From Bagarius yarrelli (taxonomy: Eukaryota > Chordata > Actinopteri > Siluriformes > Sisoridae), in the NCBI GenBank assembly GCA_005784505.1, contig VCAZ01000013.1, forward strand, positions 1 to 64,000: a DNA stretch of 64,000 bases, given 5' to 3'. Below the pieces are notes generated by a model. The model did not search any database and had not been told where the DNA came from. It saw nothing but the letters and a program-made list of their open reading frames with translations. This document shows positions 33,819 to 42,919 of the stretch, one piece after another (position 1 is the stretch's first letter; each line of letters opens with the position of its first letter). Position numbers and translations under genes: made by a program.

Positions 33819-36800
33819 GGAGTTTGTTTTAAAGTGCGTAGGCATTTCCGGAGAATGTCAGAGTGACCTGTTTAAGGAGTAGGCTTCCTGCTTTAACTTA
33901 AATTCCTTTAAATGTCCATCTTTCAATAGGGGATCTTATAAAGGAAGATCGAATCTATAATCAGTGTTACATTTTCATTATAGATTAATTTTAATCTGCT
34001 TTGCTTTATCAGTGCAACATAACAGTATTCACCTGAATTTGGTATCATATGACCTGTCTTTAAACTGCCTCCAATTGACTGCCTTTTTCAGCGCGATAGT
34101 TAGCTAATCTGTGCTTTGTTCTCTTGCGGTACTTAGAGACAGGGTGTTGGTTCAAAGGCATCAGCCGAAAACGTCAGCTCTGATTCTGACTCGCCTTTCA
34201 TTCTATTCACCTGAGACTGATAATGTTAACCTGAATCCCCTTTTGGACGGCGACTGAGTAAATCAAATTTCCTTGATTTGGTTTGGCATTCTGAATTTTT
34301 TTTTTGCTGCTGATAGTTAAAACTTTAACTCGCATTTAATCATAATAATAATAAATCACATATATGATTACTGCGGAGGAGAAGCAATTATTGTTTTGCG
34401 AAAAAATTACGAAAAATATACTTTTAAACGTCTCTTAGGCTTTGCATTAAAAGTTCATTACATGTACAAACACAGACGCACCATTCAAATCTTTTAAACC
34501 TGTAATTTTGGCTCTCTCCCACACATAAGTATTTGTCTTCAGGGTAAAAAGTGGTTGAAAAGATGACGTGTGAAGAGTCTGTGCCTTTTAGCCAACAAAC
34601 CAGTGGCTTAAACCCATTTGACTTTTTTAATGGTAGGAAACCGATTAATTTTTTTTCCCCCATGTGCCCTGACTTGTTGCAAAAGTCGCCTGATTAAAAT
34701 GGAGCCCGCACGGACATCACACCTTTTGTAAACGTGCACACGCCTCCTTGTATCACTCAGGCGGTACAACCGGGCGGTGGTGTGAGCCTCGCTGGCTCAG
34801 TGACACAGCGTGTTTACTGCTGTGCCTTCATCAATCATTGATAAAGAAAAAAAAGAAAGGTCTGATGAGATTTTATCCAACCCATATGAAATGCGTGATA
34901 GAAAGAGGGCGAGAACGCGGTGTGAGCCGAGGGAAAACAAAGGCAGCCAGTCAGAGGCATCGGTGCTGATAAGGATGAACTCAGATAACCCTCTCATTTT
35001 GCATCCTGCACTCTTGTAATCACATCCGGCACAGAGAAAGTTCATGACAGCCACGCAATATGTCTAAAAGTATACAGACACTTAAACTTCCTCTATATGC
35101 TTTAAATAGCTAAAAGCTACTTAAGCCTTATTAAGTAAAGGTTTGGTAACTTTGCTGCGGGAGAACTTCTTACCAATAACCCAGACCTCCTTATTCAACA
35201 TCACTGCCTGAACTCACTAAAACTATTGTAGCTAAATAACCGAATCCCCATATAACAGGACCAACTGGTCAAAGATGGACAACTGATGACCGTACATCCA
35301 AAGATCACAAAAACCAAACCTGTCCAAGTAAGGGTTGAGAACCATGGTGTTGACTTGGCCTTCAAAGTGACCACATCTTAATCGGATTGGGAATTTGTGG
35401 GACAATCTGGACAAACAAGTCTGATCCATGAAGTCCCCACCTCAGAACTTGCAGGATTTTAAGTCTTGGTGCTTTGACCTACACAATATTAGGAGGATGT
35501 TATGGCTAATCCATAAACTTACTGGTACTCAGACTGGAAAATTGTTATTGTACTATAACTGCAAGGATTTAGCTATTGTTTGATTTGTAATGACTTAACT
35601 CCTATGTTGGTTTAGTACAGCACAACACATCAACATTTAAAAAGCAAACACAAGTTCACAACCTAATGTTATTAAGCTGAAACACAACAAAATACCTTGT
35701 GTTTTGGTTTGATTCTCTTGTGTTTTAGCTTGATTCCCTTGTGCTTCGGTTTGATTCCCTTATGTTTTGGTTTGATTCCCTTATGTTTCGGTTTTATTCC
35801 CTTATGTTCCTGTTTTATTCCATTGTATTTCGGTTTAAATCCCTTGTGTTTTTTCTCGATTCCCGTATTTATGGCTTATTTTTTTGAAAGATTTTAAACA
35901 TCCAATCCTACAAACAGAAGATTATATTGTAAGAGCGTGCAAAATGCCTAAACCTGTGCCAGAATTTCCTTGAAAAATAGCACCTTCATTCACACCCCAT
36001 GCAACCTCAAAACACAACAGTTCTATTCTATACATTCGTATTTTAGACTACACATGTGACCACCTAGAACGGTGCAGTAAAGGGTCCTGTAATAAGCTTG
36101 TTTTTTATGTTTATTGCTTTTTTACCTTTTGGCCTTGCTATTGCTATTTTTCTATTTTTACTTTGTTATGTTTTACTTTTTAAAATTATTGTTGCAATTC
36201 AATTATTGTCTTAACCAAATATATAACCAAATCTATAAAACAACAGGTCCATTCTGAAAACAAATTACTCTAATTTAGATAAAGCAAAAAAACCTGATAT
36301 GTTAAACTGATTTTAAGAGATTCTAACCATAATGTTGTTTAAAGGTGAGCACCTTCCTTGGTACGGTTACCGATATTAGAATGGAACTGTTGTGTTTTGA
36401 GGTTGCAGGGGGTGTGAATGAAGGTGCTACATTTCAAGAAAAGTCTGTTCGACTATCATGTGATGGCACAGGTTTAGGCACTCTGCACACTTTTACAATA
36501 AAGCCACAGTCAATGCGGCTGCAGACCGCAAAGAGGAAGTGATGAGAGGTGCAGGCCAAAGTGCTCACTGCTACAGCAGCATGCCCCGAACGTGTGCCTG
36601 GGCCGGAAATAGTTTTCTCTGAAGCAGAGCAAAGGAATAACTCTGGTCCAAAACAACAATGTCAGTTCTGCTGAAACAAAGCCAAGTAGGCATTTTGGCC
36701 CAAATATTCCACTGTACTTTAAATTTTTTTCTTGCAAACAGTGAAAAAATAATAGACTTTGTTTACAATACTGGTTTTGCCTTATTTGATTTGATGCATG

Positions 36801-39800
36801 CTCATTTTTGTGTAGGGCTCTGTAAAAATATTGATACAGCTAACTATCGCAATATTTTTTTTCACAATAGTGTATAAATATTCATACCCTTCAGTATTAA
36901 AACATACTGCCTTATGTATAACCTGTAATCTTTTACATACATAAATATTCATACCCTTCAGTATTAAAACATACTGCCTTATGTATAACCTGTAATCTTT
37001 TACATTGTATAATGTACATTTTATAATGTAACAGTTTATGTAATTATGTAGTTAAAACTCTCATTGTGTATCAAACGACTTCTTTCTCTGGTTCTGAAGT
37101 TGTCGCTGACAAATACGGCCATCATGTCAGAAGCAAGCATGACGGAAAAAAATAAAGTGTGCCTTGTATTTTTAGCTATTTGTTTTACATTTTTTAGTTT
37201 TGCATTGCAATTTCTTGTATTGCAATATATTGTGACATACTGTATCCTAATATGTATCGTATCATAAAGCTCTTGTTAAGATACAGTCCTATTTTGTAAT
37301 TACTTTCCTACCAAATTTTAGAGCCTGTTGACAAAAACAATAAACTGTTATTTGTAATCGCTGCTGACTGCTGTAAAAAATGTAAATAGATAAATACAGG
37401 AGGTAAACAATAATGCATTTTGCATTTAAATGCTACAACAATGTAAGCAGTGATACTGTAGCTGTGTCAACATTTTGTTGGTGGAGCATCTGAGGCTATG
37501 ACCTGCTCAGCAGGACATTAATTTCAACTACAGGGCATAACATGAGGTAAACGCCTATCTTACCATTGTGAGACATTCCCACCATCAGGCACTTCTGGAA
37601 GCGACAGTATTGGCACTTGTTACGACTTTTCTTGTGAATGCGGCAGTGCAGGTCACAATGATCGTAAACAAGCTTCAGGCGAATTGTTCGTCGAAAGAAC
37701 CCCTAAAAAGGCAGGTGAAGGTTAACAAAAATATAGTACGCTCAAATTTGCTGACTATAAACTTGCAAAGTTAACATAAATTAATTACATCTGTAACATA
37801 TTTACTTTTATTTATCATCCTTTTGCACAAATATAACCCTGCTGTTCTAATGTTTCCTGTAGAACATAGTGTTAAGCATTTCTGGGTGAATTATAAATAA
37901 ATGGCTTCTGGTTCCAAAAAAGATGAAGAACATGGTGTTATTTACCCAACACTGGAACACTACAACACAATTGCTAACTGAAGCAATGAGTTTGTTTAAT
38001 AAATTATAGTAAAGGTTTATTTTTTACTCTTGCTTAATGGATATCAAGGAAATAAACCTATGATAAAACCTATATAAATCATACCAGAATGTGTTCCTTT
38101 ACATATACAAATTAGAAACTTAATTTGAGAAAAATGAAAAATTTACAATAACCGGTTTACATAAGTGTACACACCCTTTTATAATTGATAATGTGCCAGC
38201 GTTTAGAATAAACCGATTATATTCTCATATTTAAACAAATTACTATACAGCTGTCATCAGTAAAAGATTTTTCGCACATCTGCTTGGTTTCATCTGACAG
38301 CTGAAGCCATCGTTCATAAAGAGATTATAATGCAGGCATGCTATTGCAGTTATCTTATGTTCTAGGTCTACAGAAGCATAAAAGAATTCCCCAAATATTA
38401 GATGAACAAATCTACACTCTACTGTTGATTTACACCTTCATCAACAATCAAGTCTTTAAGGTATTTGAAGCTTGTGTGGTGAAATTAGATTTAGATTTTT
38501 GATTGCACTTTAGTTCTAATTGGTTTGAGGACACAATGGGGCTTGAACGTTTTAATCCAATTTACCATATGCGATGCTGAATGAGTAAAGGGGTGTGTGC
38601 CAGCCAGAGCATCTCAGCTTTCCAGAACTGCCACTTGAGCTAATGTAGTTGGAACTAAACGCCAGCGCTGACTGGCCCAGGGTCTCTGCCTTTACTGTGG
38701 CCAAGAGGGTCATGGGCCTCTATACCCCAGAAGCCTCTCCTAGGGAACCTGAGTCCTTTCCGCTGTCCAAAAAAGTGAGTCCCATTCAATGATCCAGGGA
38801 TGAAGACATTGTGGCCGCCAGTGTCTCCAACCTAGGACACAGGCTCATTCACTCCTCACACACCTCCCTGGCCACTGGTCACCCTGAAACCAATCAAACC
38901 CTTTTAATGCTGCAAGATTGGCATGTCTTAGGAGATCAGAAGGTACGTGGGGGATGCCGGAAGTGTCATGTATAAGTCTCCTCGTTATTTCCCCTCTATA
39001 ACAGTGATCCTATTTCCCTACTTCCTGGAATCACTGGTCACAGCTAGGAGTGGATTTTATCACAGATCTATCTGCCTCAGAAGGTAACACCAGCATTCTA
39101 GTTGCGGTAGACAGATTTCAAAAGGCTTGTTGACCCATACCCCTTGAGGGTTTCCCCACCGCTAGAACTCTCTCTCTCCAGTCTGGTAAAGCGTTACAAA
39201 TAGAAAAACGCTGATGGTTTTTTTGTGTATTTTATTTTCGACAGCTTTAAAATATCTATAACTTATTATTTTTTTTTCCTTTTATGTTTTAAATGTTGTG
39301 AAATAAAAACTTACTTAAAAATTTGAGGTCTTGCCCAAAAAGACAATATTGCAAAACAATAACAAACATAAGTTTAAGGAGTGTACACTTACGCAACTTG
39401 ATTTTGGAAAAATTAAATTCTTTTTGGTACAACCCTAAAATATAGTGTTTTAGTTGTTGTTGTTTTTTTTAACTACTTTATATAAGTTTCACAAAAGGGT
39501 AAATAGTGGGCGTAATTAATCCTGTTCAATTTTAAAAGGGGGGGGCAGGGGGGGTGTAGTCTACTTATATTGAGAAAACACATAAACATTAAAACCTGCC
39601 AGTTTGTTAAAAAATGGAAATTAAGGTGTGACTGTCTTTTAGATCCTGGCCTTCTATCAACTGCAGCATTGCCACCCTAAGATTGAACACTTGAGCTTTA
39701 AGCCCACAGTCAGAGAGCAAGGTCATTATTCATTTAAAGATAAGGGGTCTCATAATAGGCAATGTTTACCTTAGGACAACAGAAGCTAAAGGTTTGGACT

Positions 39801-39833
39801 TTGGACAGAATGCAGTTAAATAGTATTACCTAT

Positions 39834-39865
<32 letters not shown>

Positions 39866-42800
39866 CAAACTAATATTTTTTCAACATTAGAAAAAAATAT
39901 TGAATTAAACCAACATTTTTATGTTTCTGAATCATTTTTTTATATTTTACATAGAATAAAAATAAACTGCTGAACGTTTTACATAGTATTTATAACAAGT
40001 TTGCTCGGTGAGTGGCTCACATATGTGACCTTAATTGCTTAAGGTCACATATGTGACCTTAAGCAATTAATGTCAGACTACTGGGCTACATTATTCTTCT
40101 TATATTGTCAGCACGGATGAGATGTACCCGTTTAGAAAATAAGCAAATAAATAAATTTCAAAATAAATTTTTTCAGAATTTCACCAAACTACAGCATTTA
40201 TAACATCACTAATAGAATCAAACTGCATCTATAAAAAGCTGAGGAAATATTATAAAACTGAAAGGATGTTTTCCATGTACATTCTGTTCCCCTCGATTAC
40301 TTTATTGTTATTTTTAGCAGCATTTGGGTTTATAAATAGAAAGAGGAAGTTGGGCCGAATAACACTCCACCCAAAATGGCTTTTGTGTTTTAGAAGAATA
40401 TGTATATTAACCTGGTTGGCTGAACATCAGGCATTGTTACTTGATGAGAGAAAATGATGACTAGGTATTGTCTAACTATACCTCAAATTTAGATATGTAT
40501 TAGGAGAAATACACTTCTTTTATAGTTAAAAAAAACGCCAATTATGTTATGCAACTTATAACAGATAGTGTGATGATAATAAACAAATTACGGGCCGTCT
40601 GTTTTCTCTCTGAAAACTTTATAACCTCATGTTAAACACGCGTGGGTAATTCCAATACCACTCATGTTGGCATGCTACTCAATTCTCTAAAGGTGTATCA
40701 TCAAGACCACATAGTTACCTGTCAACCTACTTTACCAAGCCTCCGTATCTAAAGTGGGTGGAATGGAATTATAAATGAGAAGTCTGGCTCACCCACTCAT
40801 ATGAGTCCTCTCTATTTCTCTCTCTGCCCATATGCAGTTCTCTGAATGGAAACTTTCACTGGGGCTTTTGTGGTTCGAGTGATAGTCAGAGGAAAGATAA
40901 CCAGACACCTTTTGACCTTGTCTACATGTCTGAGTGCAGAATGAAACATTTTAGCTGAATGAGCAGAGGGAGATTTGATGGCACAAACAAGACGATGATA
41001 AAGGGTTCAGCTGTAGTTCATGGAAATGAGTTCTGGTTAAGAAGAGTTACCGGCAGTTCTTTAAAGAAGGATTTAACACTGATTCTTAAAATGTTTAGAT
41101 AGCTTTAGAAGATAATAGGACAAATAGAAATATTGTCATTGAATGTAAAATTCCACATTGATATTCACATCAATTTATAGAAAACACCTGGGTTTAATGC
41201 CTGTATTTACTTCTATGCCTGATGGCCAATAATTTGTGGACACCTTACCAGCACACCCATAAATTTGTCTTCTCCAAACCTACAACACTGGAATCAAATA
41301 GAAAGTCTTTAAATGATGTACAGCTAAGATTTCTCTTCACTGTAAAATCAATAAGGCACAAAAACTCTAAGCTCCATTAAGACATGGCTTATTAAGGTTG
41401 TTGTGGAAGAACTTGAATGTCCTGTACAGATCCTGAATGACTCTGCACCTCAGACCCTCTTACCCATCTCAGTAATACTATTGTGTCTCAATGAGGGAAT
41501 TCCTTACAGCCACGCTTTACAATTAAGTAAAACCGGTTTATTATAGGAAAAAACTGAGACTAAATCTGAATATGTATATTTAATAACACATGAGGATGTA
41601 ATGGTCAGGTGTCCAAAAACATTGGGTCATACAGTGTAGCAAACTATGTACCTTGCCTTGATAACCAACTGCCATTTTTTTACCTCAGTAACACGTGATC
41701 CTATGATATTTTAAAGAAAGAATGTATTATTTTGTAGTACCTTGCATCCCTCACAGGCATGAACACCGTAGTGAAATCCTGAAGCTTTGTCTCCGCACAC
41801 ACGACACTCGATATTTAAAACCGAGGTGGAAGGATCGTCCTGCTGTTTTGTGAACGTCATGCTGTTTTCTGCATACTGAGGTGGAGACTCAGGCTCAAGT
41901 TTTATGGAACCTGATTAAAAAGTCATAACAAGACATAACAACATACTTCATGAGGAGCAGATTAACGTCTTGAAACCTGACACAAAATACTGTTGTATTG
42001 TTTTAAAGAAGAAAACCATGGTTTACTTTATAATGACATCCTTATAAATGTATGTCATTATAAAATTCTGTAAATGCATTGGTCATTTACGGTGATCTGC
42101 ATTTATCAACGTATGCACATGTAAACATATCAGTGTTCTTATTTTTATTTTCACTTTAGATTGACCTCCAAAAGCATTAACACACCACTTTATAAAAGCC
42201 AATTTAAGTTTTATTTTAAGTTATTAACTTTAAAAACTAGCTTAAATCCGAAAGAAAGCAACTCTATGCAAGACATGACAAACAAACAACTAAATTATTT
42301 CAATACATATAGAAAGCAAGTATAGTGCATACTTTGGGTATCATCTACTTTGAAGTTGTCTTCCTGAGTACGGTAGCTGCTCTCTTGTGGTCTATAGCTG
42401 ACATCTTGGGCTCTATAACTGCTTTCTTGTGCTCTATAGCTGCTCTCTGTGCTCTATAGCTGCTCTCTTGTGTTCTATAACTGCTCTCTTGTGTTCTATA
42501 ACTGCTCTCTTGTGTTTTATAACTGCTCTCTTGCGTCCTGTAGCTGTTCTCTTGGGCACTATAGCTGTTCTCTTGTACTCTATAGCTGTTCTCTTGTGGC
42601 CTATAGCTGTTCTCGTGCAGTCTGTAGTTGTTCTCATGGGCTCTGTAGTTGTTCTCATGGGCTCTGTAGTTGTTCTCTTGGGCTCTGTAGTTGTTCTCTT
42701 GGGCTCTGTAGTTGTACATATGCGTCAGATCCATCATGTGCGTTGTCTCGCTCTGGCCTGGGCTGGGAGCATACTCAATGTCAGAGATGGGCGTATAGTC

Positions 42801-42919
42801 ACTGAGCGTGGAGAACGGCTTCATGTCCATGGAGTGTGAGCTGTCATCAAGTCCCTCTAGGTCCAGAGCACTAAGACCAAATCCCATGGGCCAGGAAAAC
42901 GTCTGTGTGTCCACCATAT
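27109..42919 (-). CDS. pparg: PPARG, peroxisome proliferator-activated receptor gamma (6 coding exons, frameshifted in exon 1)
   Basis: PPARG is a ligand-activated transcription factor that binds DNA with RXR and drives adipocyte and lipid-metabolism genes. Domains, numbered as if the missing base in coding exon 1 were present (609 residues; human PPARG1 is 477), are as follows. AF-1 is 1-230, with a heptad array at 69-187. The two-zinc-finger DNA-binding domain is about 231-298, with P-box CEGCKGFFRR. The hinge is about 299-365. The ligand-binding domain ends in [13 protein letters not shown]. Exon sizes of 170, 139, 200, 487 and 248 bp follow the mammalian pattern (170, 139, 203, 451, 248). 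A phospho-sumoylation motif IKLEPESP is kept. The pocket has Ile for human H323 and Met for Y473. As written, coding exon 1 has a 1-bp deletion and the Met frame stops after 190 codons at 42345, before the DNA-binding domain. Confidence 0.95.
27357..28802. other. pparg intron between coding exons 5 and 6
   Basis: This is 1.4 kb of AT-rich sequence. I see no exon or identifiable repeat. Confidence 0.5.
28803..29289 (-). CDS. pparg: pparg coding exon 5 (ligand-binding domain, helices 2-9)
   Basis: This 487-bp exon is 36 bp longer than human. It starts [20 protein letters not shown]. An insert around [12 protein letters not shown] lies before EVELRFF. Helix 3 reads [20 protein letters not shown], helices 4-5 [20 protein letters not shown], and it ends [20 protein letters not shown] with donor GGAG|GTAAGG. 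The helix-3 Ser (human S289) is kept. Human H323 and Y327 are Ile here. Confidence 0.97.
29290..33434. other. pparg intron between coding exons 4 and 5
   Basis: This 4.1-kb intron contains a hAT-type MITE at 30356-30962. Two similar AT-rich blocks lie near 31840-31990 and 32160-32300 (both with GATTAATAATNAGATAT and GCTGGAG.CTAAAAATAAAA), an old local duplication. Confidence 0.5.
30356..30962. mobile_element. hAT-type MITE with 8-bp target-site duplication
   Basis: The termini TAGGGCTGCACAATAT (left) and ATATCGTGCAGCCCTA (right) are inverted repeats with one mismatch. They are flanked by CCAACTAT (30348-30355) and CCAGCTAT (30963-30970), an 8-bp duplication with one change. Eight bp is the hAT-superfamily length. 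The 607-bp interior has no transposase and includes (AT)n. Confidence 0.75.
33435..33634 (-). CDS. pparg: pparg coding exon 4 (hinge)
   Basis: This 200-bp exon follows TTTCCCAG. It encodes [20 protein letters not shown] through [18 protein letters not shown], with donor GCT|GTGAGT. It is one codon shorter than human at the end, where TTDKS is replaced by NDNA. This removes the serine phosphorylated by CDK5 in mammals. Confidence 0.97.
33759..33814. repeat. Poly-A run of 56 bases (poly-T on the pparg sense strand)
   Basis: This homopolymer is about 125 bases upstream of the pparg hinge-exon acceptor in transcription direction. Confidence 0.95.
35696..35863. repeat. Intronic 21-bp minisatellite, 8 units
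   Basis: Eight consecutive 21-base units resemble CTTGTGTTTTGGTTTGATTC plus C, diverging towards the right. The plus strand happens to be open (CFGLIPL repeated), but nothing suggests translation. Confidence 0.95.
36874..37005. repeat. Tandem direct duplication, period 67 bp
   Basis: A 65-base block beginning ATAAATATTCATACCCTTCA is repeated immediately at 36941 without visible changes, so the duplication is recent. Confidence 0.95.
37564..37702 (-). CDS. pparg: pparg coding exon 3 (second zinc finger)
   Basis: This 139-bp exon, identical in size to human, follows CTTTTTAG. It encodes [20 protein letters not shown], then [20 protein letters not shown] and VGMSHN, with donor AATG|GTAAGA. It forms the second zinc module and its C-terminal extension. 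Confidence 0.98.
38590..39205 (+). mobile_element. Ty3/Gypsy LTR-retrotransposon remnant (gag zinc knuckle and integrase piece)
   Basis: [13 protein letters not shown] at about 38680-38720 is a gag CCHC-type knuckle with the last Cys lost. [20 protein letters not shown] then [10 protein letters not shown] at about 39040-39130 matches the Gypsy integrase catalytic-core start. The intervening protease and reverse transcriptase are missing and there are stops. It is an inactive deletion derivative. Confidence 0.8.
39835..39865. repeat. (AACT)n microsatellite
   Basis: This is about seven tetranucleotide units. Confidence 0.95.
40031..40070. repeat. 40-bp perfect palindrome with nuclear-receptor half-sites
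   Basis: TTAATTGCTTAAGGTCACAT at 40031-40050 is followed with no spacer by its exact reverse complement. AGGTCA (40042-40047) and TGACCT (40054-40059) lie within it as an inverted pair around CATATG. Another TGACCT sits at 40026-40031. The symmetry is certain. Regulatory use is speculation. Confidence 0.95.
41210..41640. mobile_element. Tc1-derived non-autonomous element
   Basis: The left end GGCCAATAATTTGTGGACAC and right end GGTGTCCAAAAACATTGGGT then CATACAGTGTA are roughly inverted. They match the terminal repeat seen at 7665-7950. The interior CTGCACCTCAGACCCTCTTA hints at a decayed transposase end. It lies about 100 bases from pparg coding exon 2. Confidence 0.55.
41741..41910 (-). CDS. 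pparg: pparg coding exon 2 (first zinc finger)
   Basis: This 170-bp exon, the same size as in human, follows TTAATCAG. It encodes [16 protein letters not shown], then [20 protein letters not shown] and ACEGCK, with donor AAG|GTACTA. It has the four cysteines of the first finger and the P-box. Confidence 0.98.
41911..42332. other. pparg intron between coding exons 1 and 2
   Basis: This short 422-bp AT-rich intron has no feature recognised. Confidence 0.6.
42333..42919 (-). CDS. pparg: pparg coding exon 1 (AF-1 domain with heptad repeats, frameshift)
   Basis: The acceptor is GGGTAG|ATATGG, the start ATG is at 42915-42917, and the donor is CCAAA|GTATGC. It begins [20 protein letters not shown], the PPARG1 N-terminus, and [16 protein letters not shown] follows. 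Residues 69-187 are seventeen heptads. After the array the correct frame reads NFKVDDTQ and joins exon 2 as [16 protein letters not shown], which matches the mammalian QSAIKVEPASPPYY. A 20-bp unit at 42441-42460 breaks the frame. The frames either side are both certain by homology. Confidence 0.9.
42358..42713 (-). repeat. pparg: Coding 21-bp minisatellite, 17 units, in pparg AF-1
   Basis: The length is 356 bp, exactly 17 x 21 minus 1. Units encode NYRAQEN at the 5' end, drift through [14 protein letters not shown] and SYRVQEN, and become SYRTQES and SYKTQES towards the 3' end. Tyr and the Glu/Gln positions are nearly invariant. Neighbouring units are most alike, which suggests stepwise duplication. 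It occupies the place where mammalian PPARG has about one related stretch (Tyr-Lys-Tyr-Asp-Leu-Lys-Leu-Gln). Confidence 0.95.

Larger units (their letters stand above)
33635..37563. other. pparg intron between coding exons 3 and 4
   Basis: The intron holds the poly-A run, a decayed Tc1-like piece near 35040-35480, the 21-bp array at 35696-35863 and a 67-bp direct duplication at 36874-37005. No exon was recognised. Confidence 0.5.
37703..41740. other. pparg intron between coding exons 2 and 3
   Basis: The intron holds a Gypsy remnant, an (AACT)n tract, a 40-bp palindrome and a Tc1-derived element, each listed. No exon was recognised. Confidence 0.6.

Noticed and set aside
35697..35897. A 66-codon frame of repeated CFGLIPL
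   Set aside because: It is produced by the intronic 21-bp array, on the strand opposite to pparg. It has no start context, domain or conservation evidence.
42429..42839. Open frames of 136 and 118 codons on the plus strand (Leu/Cys/Ser-rich repeats)
   Set aside because: These are antisense shadows of the 21-bp coding array. Any 21-bp repeat without a stop stays open in several frames.
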